A stretch of DNA of 64,000 nt from Crocodylus rhombifer (GCA_038503035.1 JAVSML010001163.1:62001-126000), one strand, 5' to 3'; shown: positions 34,828 through 48,620, counted from the first letter of the stretch. Numbers and translations: made by a program. The notes: generated by a model not told the origin, from the sequence alone.

Positions 34828-36314
34828 GCTTAAATGCTTTGTAGCATCAGGGCCTTGCTATGATACTGCACTGCAAAAGAACACCTGTGAGCATACACAC
34901 ACACATTAAATCTGGTTCAGTGCATACCCCTACCTGATACTGAGCAGAGGAGTCATCAAAAAGCAATGTAGCCAGTTAATTAGTGTAGTATTATTAACCA
35001 ATATTGGTTGTAAAGCAGATTGGTGTGCAGTTTTAATGCACAGGTATCTGTGTAACTGGGAAACTATGGCGGGGTTATCCTTGGTATCCACATAGGTGGT
35101 AACGCTCACAACTCCTTTCAGCCTATGTACACAATGGGTCGGATCTTCCACCGGGGGAAATTTTTGTAACTCTGTTGACTACACTAAATGGTGGCTGGCA
35201 CCTTTTCACCGAGTGCTACTTCAGAAACTGTCCTCTGGCAGATTCGTATGCAGAGGAAAAGTGCTATCTCCATTGCTGCTCTCGGTGAGGATGGTGACAA
35301 TGTCCTAATGAGTGTGGAGAAGGACTGACTTGTGGCAGAGATGCTGCTAAGGTTTCTGTCATCTGTGCCGCTAAAAGGAATGTTATCTATTATGCTGCAC
35401 ATAATGGCAAAAAAGGAGAGGGTTATTAAGTCTAATCGTGACAAATCTTGCTCCATAGAAGACAGGAAATCCAGGTGTTATGGGCATTTCAGGGAGCATG
35501 TGCAAATGCAACTACTTTATCACATTTCATTTTAAAATGACATAAAAAGGTGGGGGGAAAAGTGAAAAAAACTGCTCAGTATTGAAGAAGTTTCCCTGGG
35601 AATCTGCCATGCATGCATACCTAGAAAAAAAACAGCTTGAAAGTAGATTTTGATGCTGCTGGAGTTTGGATGTGCGTTTCTCATGCTATCTCTGCCCTTA
35701 TATTGTATACGAGTCAGCAGACATAAGGCAGAGGGAAATTCACACAAATTCATTTAATATCAAGATGCTGCCCCTGCTTGTTCTAGATCGTGAGGCCTTA
35801 GTGGTATAGCTGATTCTCTGGGAGGTTTTGTAAGTAGACTGGTGGCTACATCTTTAAGCACCAGGTCGGTGAAGTCCTTCAGCATATGCTTGGCTTGACT
35901 GTAGTGGAAACAAAGCATTTGCTTACATGTGCTGATGGACAGGGATGGCAACAGGCTTCAAGTTAAGCATGGCCTTAAGGGCTTTGATAAACCCAGGCCT
36001 CAAAATACCGCATGGTCATGAAAAAACATGGTCCATATTAACTGAAGCACCAAATATGGGAGCTACTGTCCCTTATTTCTATTACAAAGATTCAGGGGTA
36101 TCTTCTGCCTGATTCACTTACAGCATAAATGAGAGAATCGTTCATGGAATTTAAAAAGGTCAGGGTGAAACTCGGCTAGTGAATATGGGACCCAATGTTT
36201 CAGGGTAGTATTCAAGTAGGAGTTGGGAGAGCACAGCCCCTCACAAGATCAAGTCAGTATGTCCAGCACAATAGAGGAAAAAACAGCTTGAGTTGCACCG
36301 TGCGGGAGTTATGC

Positions 36315-36690
36315 GCAGGGTCTGGTTACACCTTACACCGGGCTGCACCAGTGTTGATCAGTGTTAGTGCTAACTTGGAGTTTGAAGCAGTCACATCCAT
36401 CATCTGGAAACCTTCCCTGACTGGTCCCCATCTGCACAGCTGTGATTTGCCACTAGGGGCCCGGTGAGCCAGGGCAGGCTTCTATCCCTGCTCTGCGAGC
36501 GAGAGATCCTGGGATACTGGAGGACTTCAACTTGGGTGCCAAATCTGTGGGGAGTGGCCGCACCGTAATGGAAGAGGAGCCGGGTCCTGCGGATCAGAGA
36601 TGATCCTGACCTGGAGCGGCGTAACTTTGAGCCACATCGCAAGTCCTTAAAACCACTTTCAGACGTTAATGTAGAGACAACCTAGGGGTT
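36315..36690 (+). repeat. GC-rich dispersed repeat, family D, copy 1
   Basis: Shared blocks with 44000-44445, which is inverted: accagtgttgatcagtgtta, aacttggagtttg, gcagtcacatcc, cccatctgcacagctgtg, gggcaggcttctatccctgc, gtcctgcggatcagagatga and the outer gttaatgtagagacaac. Order is conserved over about 370 bases. Probably a MITE; only one plausible end (ttgtctctacattaac on the minus strand) is visible. Confidence 0.88.
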
Positions 36691-37698
36691 ACCGCGTAAC
36701 AAAGCTCGTCGATGATTTCCTGGAAGGGGCGGGGGTGAAAGCAAGGTCAGCTCCCCTATCTGAGCTGGTGGGTGCATGCCAGTCTTTGCTGGAGGAGGAG
36801 AAGGTGTTGACATTTTCCTAATCTCCTTGGCACACACGGGGCACATCCTTCTTTGCCAGCGGACATGTTTGCCTCTCTTTGTGTTTTCCTGGAACAAATC
36901 GACTTGCTGTGGAAAACGTAAGGAACACACAGCTTCTGCTACGTGTTTGCATTCCCCCCAGGCTTATATTACAGTAACTGTGGGCAGTCTTGCTTATAAC
37001 CTCAGGGCTATTTGCTTTGGATTTGACTTCAAAACTCTAGTCCCTTGGGGCTACTAGCAGTGTTTGGTTATTTTCCAAGACATCAGAACATTTTTCATGC
37101 GCATACATTCATGTGCTACAATCTCAGCAGATGGTAGACTGCCCAGGGGCTTCTGCCCCGAGAGCGTACAGGCCCATGCACACGGGGAAGTGGAAAGCAG
37201 GAGCTCCTAGGGATCTCCTTCATGCCAGGCAGTGCTGAGGCAGAGCCACCATGCGGTGGTGGGACACAGACAGACCTCTAAGGGCACTTGTACATGTGAC
37301 GGGGGTTTAGTCCTCAGGGTTTTATTCTATGCCCCCTAAATTGAAACTATGCGTTTTTAATTGAAACCCACCGTTTCAATTTTTCTGTCATGTTGTGGCA
37401 AGGGACCCTATTCTTCTTTTTTTTTTTTTGTGGTCAGAGCTGGAGCAGCTTAGTGCCCACCCCGCGTTGGCCGGGGGTGGGGGCAGCTGACAGCTGCATC
37501 CTTGCAATTTGCAACATTGATGCAAACTCATCTAAACCCCCCCAAACTGGTGCATATGTAATGTGTGATGCCATTAAGCCACACAAATGACATTTTTGTG
37601 ACCTGGACATCATGACAACTGTCACATGCACAAGCGCCCTCAGGTCCAGCCAAGCGTGCTCCACTTCCAGCTGCCTGAAGCGTGAAGATGCTGCAGAC

Positions 37699-37887
37699 CA
37701 GGGGAGGCCAACCTGAGGCACGTGTGCCATAAGTGGCATGGGCAGCCTCTGTTGGCCTGTGGCAGACCAGGGAGGGGGCAGACAACAGAGCAGCAGACCA
37801 GATAGGGGAAGGGGATCTGAGTCCCACTCCAGGAGGGTTCAGGGCTTAATTTGTGCCTGCCAAACTAAACTGTGGGAGTGCTCCTCG
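37699..37887 (+). mobile_element. Non-autonomous hAT element, family A, copy 2
   Basis: The element starts CAGGGGAGGCCAACCTG and is flanked by an exact 8-bp target-site duplication, ctgcagac, at 37691-37698 and 37888-37895. It is about 189 bp long and has no coding capacity. Its left end and purine-rich interior match the reverse complement of 917-1134. The right terminus (ctcctcg) is a degraded match to the left one. Confidence 0.75.
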
Positions 37888-37895
37888 CTGCAGAC

Positions 37896-40800
37896 AGACT
37901 AGATGATGATTCAGGATGGAACAGCTCTAAACAAAAAATGTCCTGAGCAATTCAATAACTTGAAAGATGTTGAAGAGCTTTCTGCTGATATGTCTTACCT
38001 GTTGAATTTGCCATACATGCACCGGCCAAAATACTAAGAACCGTTAATTAACATTAAATACTTTGCTAACTTGTATCTTACAACTATATACCTACACGTG
38101 TGGCCAGCCTTGCCAGCATGGCTCACGTGTCTTTACTCGACTTTCGCTGCCTTCCCTTGTGCTTCACATAACACAGTTTGGTTTCCTCTCAAGCAAGACT
38201 TTTACCACCATGACATTACCCAATAGGTAGGATAGGAATGGGAAGAAAGGGTAGGAAAAAGCATAGAGGTCCTGGGATGCTTTTTAAAATGTATTTTTAT
38301 TTTTTGCAGGCTCGTTGATAGGAACCCCACCAGGTCCTGGCTCTCTTTCCTTCTCTGTTCAGCAGGCAAGATAAGCTTTAAAATAGCAAGCAATTTTCCC
38401 GGCGGTGAACGTTCAAAAGATTGCATTGCCTTTAATGGTGCTAAAGTGCAGACAATTTGGTCCAACCTACCAAGAAGCAACTATGAAGGGTACTAGCAAT
38501 CTCTTACTGGATCAGAAAAAAAATGTTTCAAGAACTGAGTGAAGTCGTGTGCTTGAAAGCTCCAAGGAATTAGAAGTTTTTCAGGATTCAGCCCGGTTTA
38601 GCTTTTTAAGGACTACATCCCACTCAAAGAAAGGGGATGAAACAAATCAAGCACCTGGTAGACAAACCCAGCTGTTCACAGCTGTTCTTTCCATCTCTCT
38701 CATTTCATTGTTTTCTGCAAACAATGAAGTGAAGTGATTGAGGGCTGAAAAGGATTGAACAAAAAAAAAAAGACCTAAAGTGCAAGCTCTTCAGTGCTCT
38801 TTGTAAAACCCATATAAATGGAAAAATAAATCAAGCCTGGACATTAACAGGAAATTGAAAAATTACATGAATGGAAGAGCAGAAATATATACGTCAATCA
38901 TTTGGCCAGAGGCGTCGTGGAAATCCAGATTTTTATCACATGCAGGTTTCTATTCACATCATTATGCCCTGGTTCTAGTTTTGAAAAATGCACACATGCA
39001 GAGTTAGGTTTTGCCAAATGATCTGCAGGGTCACACTGAATGAAGCACAGAGTAACATCAGCCCTGCCACCCCTGTTTTCAGTTTGGCAAAGCTTTTAAG
39101 CATAGACATAACTCTCTGTTCAGCAAAATCTGTGTGTGGCATATATAAGCCCCTCTGAAACGCACAAAACCTGTCGGATTCTTAAAGTTAAGCCTATACT
39201 TCAGTGCTTTTTTGGATAGGGGTGGGCTGCTGGAGCCGAGGCCCTCAGACATGTCCCGTATTGTTCTTCTCCTCTGTTTGTTCTATGCCACCATCTCCCT
39301 TTCTCCTCCCTCTTGGCAGTCCCTCTTGGCAACATTTATTATATCCATTTATTTACTTAGATTTTCCCAATAGAAAAAAAGGGTGAATTTAGCCAAGCGC
39401 TTCTGCCATGAGACCAGACATTAAATTAAATAATACTTTGCCAATGGTGCAGCCAGCACAACTCTGCAGCAGCCTGCACCCACCAGTGATTCTCGATGGG
39501 CAGAGCAGGGGAGCCAAAGGGGAGCCTGGCACCTCATCATAGAAACCATTTTGCTGCCAGCCCCTCTACGCATGGAATATAAGCTCTTCAGGGCCAGGAG
39601 TTTGTCTCCTCATGTGACTTCGGGGCTGCCAAAGTACAGATAATGTCTAATTCATAAACACTTGTGGCTTTGTTTCCTTCTTGCCAATCCACATTGATTC
39701 CTCTTAAGGAAAGTTTAGCTGAACTCAAGTCAAATGTAGCTTTCAACTAGCATCTGAGAGAAAAATGGGAAATCAAGAGAGGGTAAAGGGGCCCATGCCC
39801 AACACGCACAACAAAAAATGAAACAATTTCCCTGGCCTGGGCTTGCGTTACGTCCGTGTTCACCAAGACGCTTGCTGTGCTTCTCAGACCTTGCGAATTG
39901 TGCCAAACAAGGGCTCAGTCCTCAAAGCCTTCATCACTCATTGTTTTTGCATTTCGCTTTGACGAGAAACTTGCTGAAGACAACACAGCCCTGGTGTTGT
40001 AGTCTCCCGGGGGAAGGAGTGAAAAACACCGTTACTTGGGACACTTAAAACCAAAGTAGTAAAGGGCTGGATTACGGTAGTTCAACAAATTGTCTTCCTC
40101 GTCCTATCCTTCTGAAACCCCTGGTTTTCCCTGTGTGCTGTGGCCTGAAGTTTTCTAAAACATCAGACCAACGGCACCAAGAAGTTGGTCGGGGCCTGCC
40201 TTTCGAAAACCCAACGCTCAGGCTTTCTACGGAGGTTGGAGCCCAGCGTTCACAATCCTTCCAGCACGCGAGGCCTTTTGGACAAGGGAAGAAACTCAGA
40301 CAAAAAGTTCCTTGGGCTGACTGCTCGTCCCTGGTTTAGATTTCTCCTTTGGGTGGAGCTCCAAAATGACACTAGGAGAATATTGCCTCATCCATCATTT
40401 ATCTGACCCAAGAGGAGGCTCATTTTGCAGGGATATGGCCCTACCCCTGGAACTATTTCTTAGGTCATTAGATCTCGAAGCCCTGCAGTCCTGCCTTTAA
40501 CTTAGTGAGGGGTTCACACCTCACCTTCAGAGCAGGATGGACGATGCAATGATTTAGTTGGAGCAGGCATAAAAGTAGACAAATCGATCCCAGCTTTATG
40601 GGGGGCAGAGGTTGCCGAGATCCTTTTCCCCCAAGTTGGCTTTTCCTGCAAGTGGAGAGGCTTCATTCAAGTTCTTAAGTGAAGGCCACTATCATCCAAC
40701 CCCTTACCTACTACCTGCATTTTAGTCATTGTGCTGCTTTCAACCGCTGGCACCCGGTTTGTGAAAGTCAGCGGCATCTTCAGGCAGAGAGACAGCAAAT

Positions 40801-41784
40801 CAAGATCCTGTGAACGCTGGTCAACACTAAGCCCAAGGTTAGTCCCTTGTGTCACGCAAGTGATTGCACTTCAGTTAAACTTATTTTGGATTTGGTTCGG
40901 CATGCGCAAACACACTGCAAGGCAAAGGACTCCCCCCCCCACACCAGCCCGAGACTGTAGTTGTCCCCGCTGGACCTGAATCCTAGCAAATGAAGTGCAG
41001 GCTGGTGTTGTTTTCATTCTTACTCCGACAGATCATCTCGTTAAGGAGCAAAATAACATTCTCATGCTTGGCAAATCCTCTAGACTTTGAAAAAAATTGG
41101 CCTCTCTCCTTTCTTTTTTCCCATAGACAAAATGAAGACCTAGTGCTAAAAGACACAAAATAAATTCAATATCCTATTTCAAACAGCTGGCTTTTGATCT
41201 GGAAGTACTTCAGTTGATTGCCTTGCTTCAAAGAAAGAAAAGCGATTTCACTTTGAATACAGCAATGTTTTTCAAACTGCACATTGGCTGACCCGTCCTG
41301 GAGCACGACCTTTGGAGCTTGCAGATGCATGTTTGAAAATAAGGTTGATTTCTTGCTTCATCAGATAGATGCTCAGGTTTCTAAACAAAGGCAGGGAGAG
41401 AATGGGGCTCTTTTCCCTTCAAAACTAAAGGAGTCAGGGTAAAGGTGGAGAAGAAATTCTGCCCCGTCTCCAAATAGGTTGCACCATGCACTGTCCCCCA
41501 GGGGTAAGTTTTGATCTTCAAGCATCTATTGATGCACCTCAAGTTTTGTACAACTGACTTCCCTGTAGTAAATGAGACTTCTCACAGGTGTAAAGGGAAG
41601 CATAAGAGTAAATGTATGTAGTCGCAGAAATGATGGGTCCAAACTTCTGTCATTGAAACAAGAGGCCTGGCTGTTCCTAATGTCCCCCCCCAGAACTCCC
41701 TCTGCTGTCGCATCCCTGCCCGAGGAGATGGTTCCCTTGAACTCCTCTTCGTTCTTTTTCCGGATCATGACTCAGCTGCATACT
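37896..41784. other. Non-coding DNA, no gene seen
   Basis: Mostly AT-rich and repeat-poor to my reading. A weak SINE-like tail lies at 39575-39650 (aagctcttcagggccaggag). The short frames have no recognisable domain. Confidence 0.5.
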
Positions 41785-41905
41785 TATAGTTTCATAGTTT
41801 GTAGGGTCAGAAGGGACCTGAGCAGATCATCAAGTCCGACCCCCTGCCATGGCAGGAAAGAGTACTGGGGTCAAACGACCCCAGCAAGGTCTAGCCTTGT
41901 CTACT
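41785..41905 (-). mobile_element. CR1 LINE 3' end, about 120 bp
   Basis: The plus strand reads tttcatagtttgtagggtca, gaagggacctgagcagatc and then a gcaggaaagagtactggggt block. This is the reverse complement of a crocodilian-type CR1 3' untranslated end. Only the tail remains. Confidence 0.9.
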
Positions 41906-43999
41906 TCTGGCCATGTGGTTTTGCATCCAAACCTTGGTTGACTCAACTCTGATGCACACAATATGCTAATGCAATATTGGTTTTCTGCTCCATTACACTG
42001 ATGCATTCATTAAGGAGGCGACAGATGTGGGGCAACTTGATTTCTCCTGCTTCCCCCAATGCTGCCTGGGCATAAGCACAAAGAAATGAAAGGTGAAGTT
42101 TCACAAGAATTAAAAAAAAACCCAAAACCAGATGAGAAATGAATGAGTTTCAAGTTGCTGGTTAGGTTCAGATCATGACTGCGTGATCCTTTGGGTTTGA
42201 TTCATTTAGAAGCCAGGGTGGAGGAAGCCCTTCCCAATCCAGTTTAAAACCTCTGAGGAGTCTGTCTCCGTCGACCTGCAGCACACGATGTGGTGGGAAC
42301 CCCCACTCCCATGAGAACCAACTTAGAAAAACAAGTGAGAAGTCCACAGAGTCGGCAGTGCTGCGATAACAGAAGATAAGCGAGATGCCTGAGTCAACGG
42401 AGGAGACATTTTTTTTCAGAGGTATGTTGAGTTTTACCAGCTCCGCTGGATGACACCCAAATTCTACGGAAACCAGCCAATTGCATGACAAGAAGCCCAT
42501 TTTCGTGGGGGCCCCCGCTCAGGAAGAGGGCTGTCACCTGAAACGTGTAAAACTTTCCACATGCCCAATCCATCACCTGAGCCCCTCCCCCAGCAAAAAT
42601 ACTTATGGCGAAAGCTGATTTCTTGTCTGGTTTTTAGTGGGCTGAAACTTTTACAGCTCTCCTGATTTCCCAGCTGTTTTGTATGCCTGGGAAGTCACTA
42701 GCAGTAGCTGAAAAGTAAAATAAAAACTCTTTCAAGGGAAGGCATACCTGTTGGGAGCCCCTTCCCAGGGAAGGAAGGAGTCACCTTGGGGGCCTCTGTA
42801 CAATAAATGGATTATTGGACTGGCCTGGGTGTGGTATTGCAAACTGCATGGGCATGGGCACAGGCACGAGCGCTTAGCTGTCCATCTGAAGACAGAATTG
42901 CAGAGAAAGAGCAAGGGACCTGAGGCAACGCAGAAGACTGGAATGGGAACATTGATCTGCCCTAAGAAGTGGGAACCAAACCCCTTCCCACTGACGGACA
43001 TAAGGAAAAATGAAGAGGATGCTACAAAAAGGATTGCCAGGTTAATGGGTAGGGATCCAGAAGCCAAGGGTTCATCTCAGCCACAGCTTTGCTAAACGGC
43101 AACGTGGTGTTTTGAGGATAAAATCCAGTGACTTCTGTGAGGCAACACTCATAAAGCGACCTAAGAAGGAATAGAGGGAAAGAGCCTACTTGCTCACGGC
43201 CCCAACTCAAGTGGTTCAATGAAGGATGAGGGGTGACCCCTTCTCAAAAGCCCTAACTCCTTGGAAAGAGTAGGCTCAGGTTTGGGGGTCTGCGTGCTAA
43301 CAATAAGGAGGAGGGAAAGCTCTGTCCTGCCTTGTGTAGGAGTCACACCTAGGGGAATCCCGGGTGAGTCAGACAGTGAAGTTGCAGAAATCGTTGGAGG
43401 GAAACTTAAAATCGTGAGTCAGAAGTGTCATGAGTTAGAAGAGAGAAAACTAGCGCTGAACGTGAGAAGGATTCTCATCTTCTCTGCACAAAATGATCTG
43501 TGCTGGTTGGTAGCTCTGGACTGGTTGATGGTTTTATGAACTAGCCAGCGCAGGTACGTCTGTGCACTGCCGCGCTCTACGAGCTACCTGCAGAGCCACT
43601 CAGCGGTGGTCACGCAACCCCAAAGTCTCATTTGGCCACATGTGCACAATGAGAGCACAAGCGTGAAGTCTCGGGTGGGTACGGGCTTGTGAAAATGTGA
43701 AATTTTATCGGGGGGGGAGGATATTAAAGGAGTATGTGGAGATAGAGTGAGGAGCTTTTTGTCGCATGCATCTACCAGCACTCCTTCCGATCTCTCCATC
43801 CCGAAGTCATGGGTCTCAGTCTTGTAATGACGCCCTCTAGTCTCTTCTATGCGATCCTTCTTCTTATGTGCAGAGGGCAGAAGACAACTTCACCACTGAT
43901 GGTGAGCTACATGACACGTCAAATCTCCTTTAGGAGCTGAAGGGGTCACTCACCCATTACTTAGGGCCTTCTGACATGGTCATTTTGGATAGCTCCTGG
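41906..43999. other. Non-coding DNA, no gene seen
   Basis: Frames up to 114 residues (42751-43095 plus; 42732-43067 minus) overlap each other on opposite strands and show no domain. No splice-flanked exon was recognised. Confidence 0.5.
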
Positions 44000-44445
44000 A
44001 GCTCTTAACCTCCGGATTGTCTGTATGTTAACACCTTAAAGCAGTTTGAAGCACTCGATACGCGGCTCCACGTTACACCACTCCAGGGCAGGAGCATCTT
44101 TCATCCGCAGGACCCAGCTCCCCTTGCATTAAGGTGCAGCCACTCCCCGCCGATGTGCCGCCCAAGCTGAAGTCCTTCGCTATCCCAGGAGCTCTCTCAC
44201 CCCCGCTTGCAGAGCAGGGATAAAAGCCTGTCCTGGCTCACTAGGCCCCTGGTGCCAACTCACGGCTCCAGCTCCTAGTGCTGCCCCTGCCCGCCAGGCT
44301 GCGAGCGGCATGCCACAGCTGTGCAGATGGAGGACAAGCAGAGAAAGTTTCTAGATGAAGGGTGTGACTGCTCCAAACTCCAAGCTAGCGCTAACACTGA
44401 TCAACACTGGTGAGGCTCACCGCATACGGTGTTACCAAGCCCTTA
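44000..44445 (-). repeat. GC-rich dispersed repeat, family D, copy 2
   Basis: The plus strand reads attgtctgtatgttaac, tcatccgcaggacccagctc, gagcagggataaaagcctgt, cacagctgtgcagatgg, gtgtgactgctccaaactcc, gctaacactgatcaacactg. This is the reverse complement of copy 1 in the same order. It is slightly longer because of extra bases around 44120-44180. Confidence 0.88.
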
Positions 44446-45924
44446 GCTCACTTGCCTGGCTGGCCAAAGATTTGGACCGAAACAGCATTTCCTGCAGAGC
44501 CAACGGCTCAGCACTTAGGATCCAGAGCACTGTGAAGTCTCTGATTTAGCTGCACCCCTCATTTTGTTACCCACAGAAATAAACCTAGTTTGCTGTGCTG
44601 CAAGTGCCATGTGTTCCTGGGGTAAAAGCAAGAACCCACTGCGCGACCAGCTAATAAAGCAAATCCAGCTGATAAAAAATCCACGTTTTAACACCAACGA
44701 TTTTAAGTTCAATAACCATGAAATGGGGAGGGATGGGTTATTGATAGGTCAAACAGATGCTTCGAGTATTACCAAAGGACTGTGTCTATCTAGATGCTAT
44801 GCTCAAGTCCAAAAGTTGCCTTATTTCTTGGAGTCCTGCAAATAAGCTGCTTTCCCAGGAGAAGCAGGCTAACTAGGCTTAGTAATTTCAGTCCCTGGAA
44901 GGGCCAGAATTACCGGAGAAAATACCAAGCCTTGACAAGTTTACCAGAAAAGCCACAAAAATCCCTGTGAGTTATAAGAAGACAGGTTCCCTTCTATTCC
45001 ACATGCATTTGGGACAACCTGCCTATAGATTTAAATGCCTACAGGAGAAAGCATTTTGTTCTCATGGAAGCTATTTTGTTTCAATTATGCTCCTAAACTC
45101 AACCTTGCTTCTTCCAAGTGTATTTTGGACCATGGCCATTTGGTATCTGTGCTGCAGGAAGCTGTATACAGCAGCTCCCTGCAAAATGTGAGAGCTGGGT
45201 CAGACCCCATGGGCTCCTGCACCACTCAGCAAAGCACACAAGAGAAAGAGGCATCTTCCCCCCGTTAGAAGCAAGTGTCCCTAAGAAAGGGCAAGCAGAA
45301 GTGCCTCCGGTTGCAGAGAAGCAGCAAGTGTTACCAGGGAAGAGAGAGCGCAGGGAAGCAACACATGCAGAAAGGAACACAGAAGAGCCAACAACTTTGA
45401 TAGGCTTCATATCCCAATCAGGAGAAACTTCCTGGCTTCATATTTTCCATATAAACACGCTTCACTGGATAAAGTTAATGGTTCCCTGCCTGCAACGCAG
45501 AAGGGCTTGATCAGTTCGATTGACGTCACAGCTTGAGTGTTTTAATGAAATGTGCTGAGCTTCCCCCATTTATATGTTTGACCCTAACCTTTACCAGATG
45601 TTCAGCTCACACTCGCACATGCACAGAAAGTGAAGGGCTGTGTTTGTGGAGGCTCAGGCATCGGTGCCCAAGGAAACCCCTGACATTAACTGTGTTGTTT
45701 CAGTTGCTCCCCCACACTCGTACAAGTGATGCACGGCAGGCTTTGCCATCAGCCTATGCCGACGAGCACCCACGGCAGAGAGGCCAGATCTGGTTTCTGT
45801 ATGCTAGAGGTGTCCTGGTCTGTCTCAGCTAAAGCATTCCCCTTCCACTGAGCAGAAGTAAGACCTTCTCTCTCCTATTCTCCCACCTTCACCGTGAAAC
45901 AAAGTCTATGAGGAAGCATTATCC

Positions 45925-46235
45925 CAGAGCAGGACTGGGGTTTAGGAGTCCTGCTCTGTCACAGACTAACTCTGTGACCTTGGGCAAGTCACTTAGGCCT
46001 AGAGTCACAAAGATATTTAGGCGTGTGTCTCCTGTCAGAATCAATATGTGGGCTTTATTCGGGGCCTCAGTTTGCAGTCTGCAAAATGGGGACAATATTG
46101 TCTATTTAAATTAGATGCTCTTTGGGGCTGGGACTAAATCTTATTACATCTTATCATTGTTCAGGGCTGATCTCAATGGAGCTCTGATCTTGGTGGGCAC
46201 TTGCAAGTATTACTGAGATACAACATACACTATTA
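45925..46235 (+). mobile_element. MIR-like SINE interrupted by a short insert
   Basis: The head is ctgctctgtcacagactaac and the core tgaccttgggcaagtcactt. About 60 bases containing 'cacaaagatatttaggcg' come next, then the SINE resumes (ggcctcagtttgc...gcaaaatggggacaat, ctttggggctgggac). The insert lies exactly between the 'cacttagg' and 'ggcctcagt' parts of the SINE. Confidence 0.8.
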
Positions 46236-47484
46236 TCTATAAACATATCCATATTATGGACCTTATTCTGATCACAGCTGCACAGGTACATATCCAAATC
46301 AAATTAACTGAATTCTGAGGCCATTCCTAGTATTTACACAGTCTAAAGCACGTTAGAGTTGGTTCCTACACGAGACGAAACCACTCCGAAATATTTTGTA
46401 CACAGGAAAATAACCAACATCCTAGCCTCTCCCAGCAAGCTTTAACAGCAAGAGGAAATTTGATTGTAAAAGTCCTCCTCCACTTTTGACTCTCTCAAAG
46501 TTAGGGGAGATCTGCCTTGAGCCCCTTTTTGATCCAGAATCATTGGTGTTAAGGACAAGCCTACGGACCGAGCCCACTCAGTCTGTAGCAAACATTCAGT
46601 CATCTGCATGTGCGCATTTTTCTGCAAAGCAACAACTGTGTTGCCTCGGGTTGTGTTGAGCCAAAGGAGAATGTGAAAGTGTTTGGCAAGCCCTCAGCAC
46701 TCACATAGCTCAGATAGTTGGGCCTCCTGTGGTTTCACGCCTATTCAGAAATTCAGGTTCCACAAACCACCTAAACCCGACTGCCACGTTATCGTCCAAC
46801 AGCAAAAACACAGCCCTTTTTGTCCAAACACCTTGCATTTTCCTGACCGCTGGAAACCCAGACAGCGCGGTCCCTTTTTGAATTGTTAATGTCTGGAGGA
46901 TCTGCTATATGGAGTCGGGTGTGCTCCAAAGCAGTTCTGTATTACCTAGGCCTTGGTATGGCTGGATGTTTTAATGTACCCGTATTTCTCACATACAGCA
47001 CACCACATTGTAAGACAAACACCCTGTTTAGGAAAGGCAGAATGAAGAAAAAAGAGTTTTCCTTGTAGTAACTGAGCAGCAGCAGCTAAGGGGCCAAGCC
47101 GAATTATTGTTCTGCTCCATATGGATTGCGTACAGGATAATTTTGCTTTTGCCTGGCAGAAGCTAAAGCAGCAGAAACTGTTGTGTGCTATAAATGAGGA
47201 AATATGGTAACATCTGAATTTCTAGCAGCTGGGGGATATTTTGGGGGGTTTTTTTGTTAAAGGTATGTGTTATATGTGAGAAAATAGGGTAAAATGGCAG
47301 CACGTAATACACAGTAGATTGTAGTAAATTTGGGATAATTGCTGATGTGAGTAGATTTATTTAGGGTTAACATAAGTATAACTGACATAAGTATAACGGA
47401 TAATCAGGCTGGGGTACAGTAGATGAAGTTCTTCTTATGTGTCTGATTAGCTACCTTGGCAGTGCTGTTATTTTCCACTGATAT

Positions 47485-47590
47485 TATTTGCATTGCGATA
47501 GCACTTAGGAGTCTTAGTCATGGACCCTACTGGACCAGCACAGAGCAAAAAAGATGAGCCCTGTCCCAAAGCACTTGCCATTCAAATCCG
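47485..47590 (-). mobile_element. L3/MIR-like 3' tail
   Basis: The sequence gcattgcgatagcacttagg followed by agccctgtcccaaagcactt is a diverged inverted copy of the same amniote repeat tail. Confidence 0.5.
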
Positions 47591-48435
47591 AGATTCAATT
47601 TGATGCATCGCAGGTTACAACTCTTCTGAACCAGCCTTTGGTCAAACGTATCCCGCAAAAGCAGCAGGTCTTTATTTTAGGATCACCTTTACAGAGGGAT
47701 TTCATTTAATTTCTTTGCAACACTGTTGCGTGCAGAAAGCCCCATTGTCAACCATGCAACTCCAGAGCCACTACAGCGGAGGAGGAAGATGAGTGCTTCA
47801 TAGCATGGTAGTGGACTGCTCTAGGGTCCTAGGTAGTGAACTTCGCATGCTCTTGAGCGGGCAGCTAGCGCGACGCTGTCACACAACACAAAATGGGAAG
47901 TCAGTCAACCCTGCTCCCACTGTCTTCCATAGGAGCAGGAGCAGTCACCCCTGCCCAGCTCCTGAAGCACGATGAAGGATGGGCCAACAAGCAGCGGAGG
48001 CTCTCAGCTGCCCAGTCATGATGTCCAGTACGGTACAGTACGGCTCGAGGGGGAAGCGGTAACTTGTGCTGCTGGTGGAAGACGGGGTGTAACAGAGCTT
48101 GGCTCCTCCATATCCTCCCACGACCCATTTCCTACCTGCCCTGCCCATCCTTGACACTCCTCTGCTCCTTTCCCAGCACACCCCTTCCTCCCTTTATGCT
48201 GCCAGGCACGTTTCCTGTGCAAGGAACCGCGGAGTCAGGGAGCCGAGCAGGCACAGGAGACCCTTGCAAGGAGCAGGTGACTGTTGCGGCACAGATCTCT
48301 CCTCCCCGCTCCCCATTCACGCGTGCTGCATAAATGGGGCAAACTGGGGGCTCTGGCACTGCATCTGGTGTTCCCTGGTTGGCTGATCAACCAGCTGTGA
48401 CCAATGGCTTCCAGTAGCTAGCAGTGTTTACACAG

Positions 48436-48620
48436 GCAACTGGTGACTCCCGAGTCTGGGGGGGCACCAGATCGCCGGTGGAGGGCAGGCCCCCACCGAG
48501 CCAGCGGTGAAACCAGAAGTGCACTCCCAGTTTCACGGCTGGTGCTTCCGGGGGGTGCACGGCCAATCTCAGGGGGTGCATGTGCACCCGCGTGTGCCCC
48601 CTATGTGTCATCAGTGAGTG
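48436..48620. mobile_element. Possible GC-rich MITE
   Basis: The ends aactggtgactccc and atgtgtcatcagtg are partly inverted, and the interior has gggggtgcatgtgcacccgc and ggggggtgcacggcc motifs. The target-site duplication is not clear. Confidence 0.35.

Noticed and set aside
47901..48386. GC-rich overlapping frames that could suggest a CpG-island gene
   Set aside because: No splice-flanked exon pattern and no domain. Frames overlap on both strands, and a MITE-like sequence lies just to the right.
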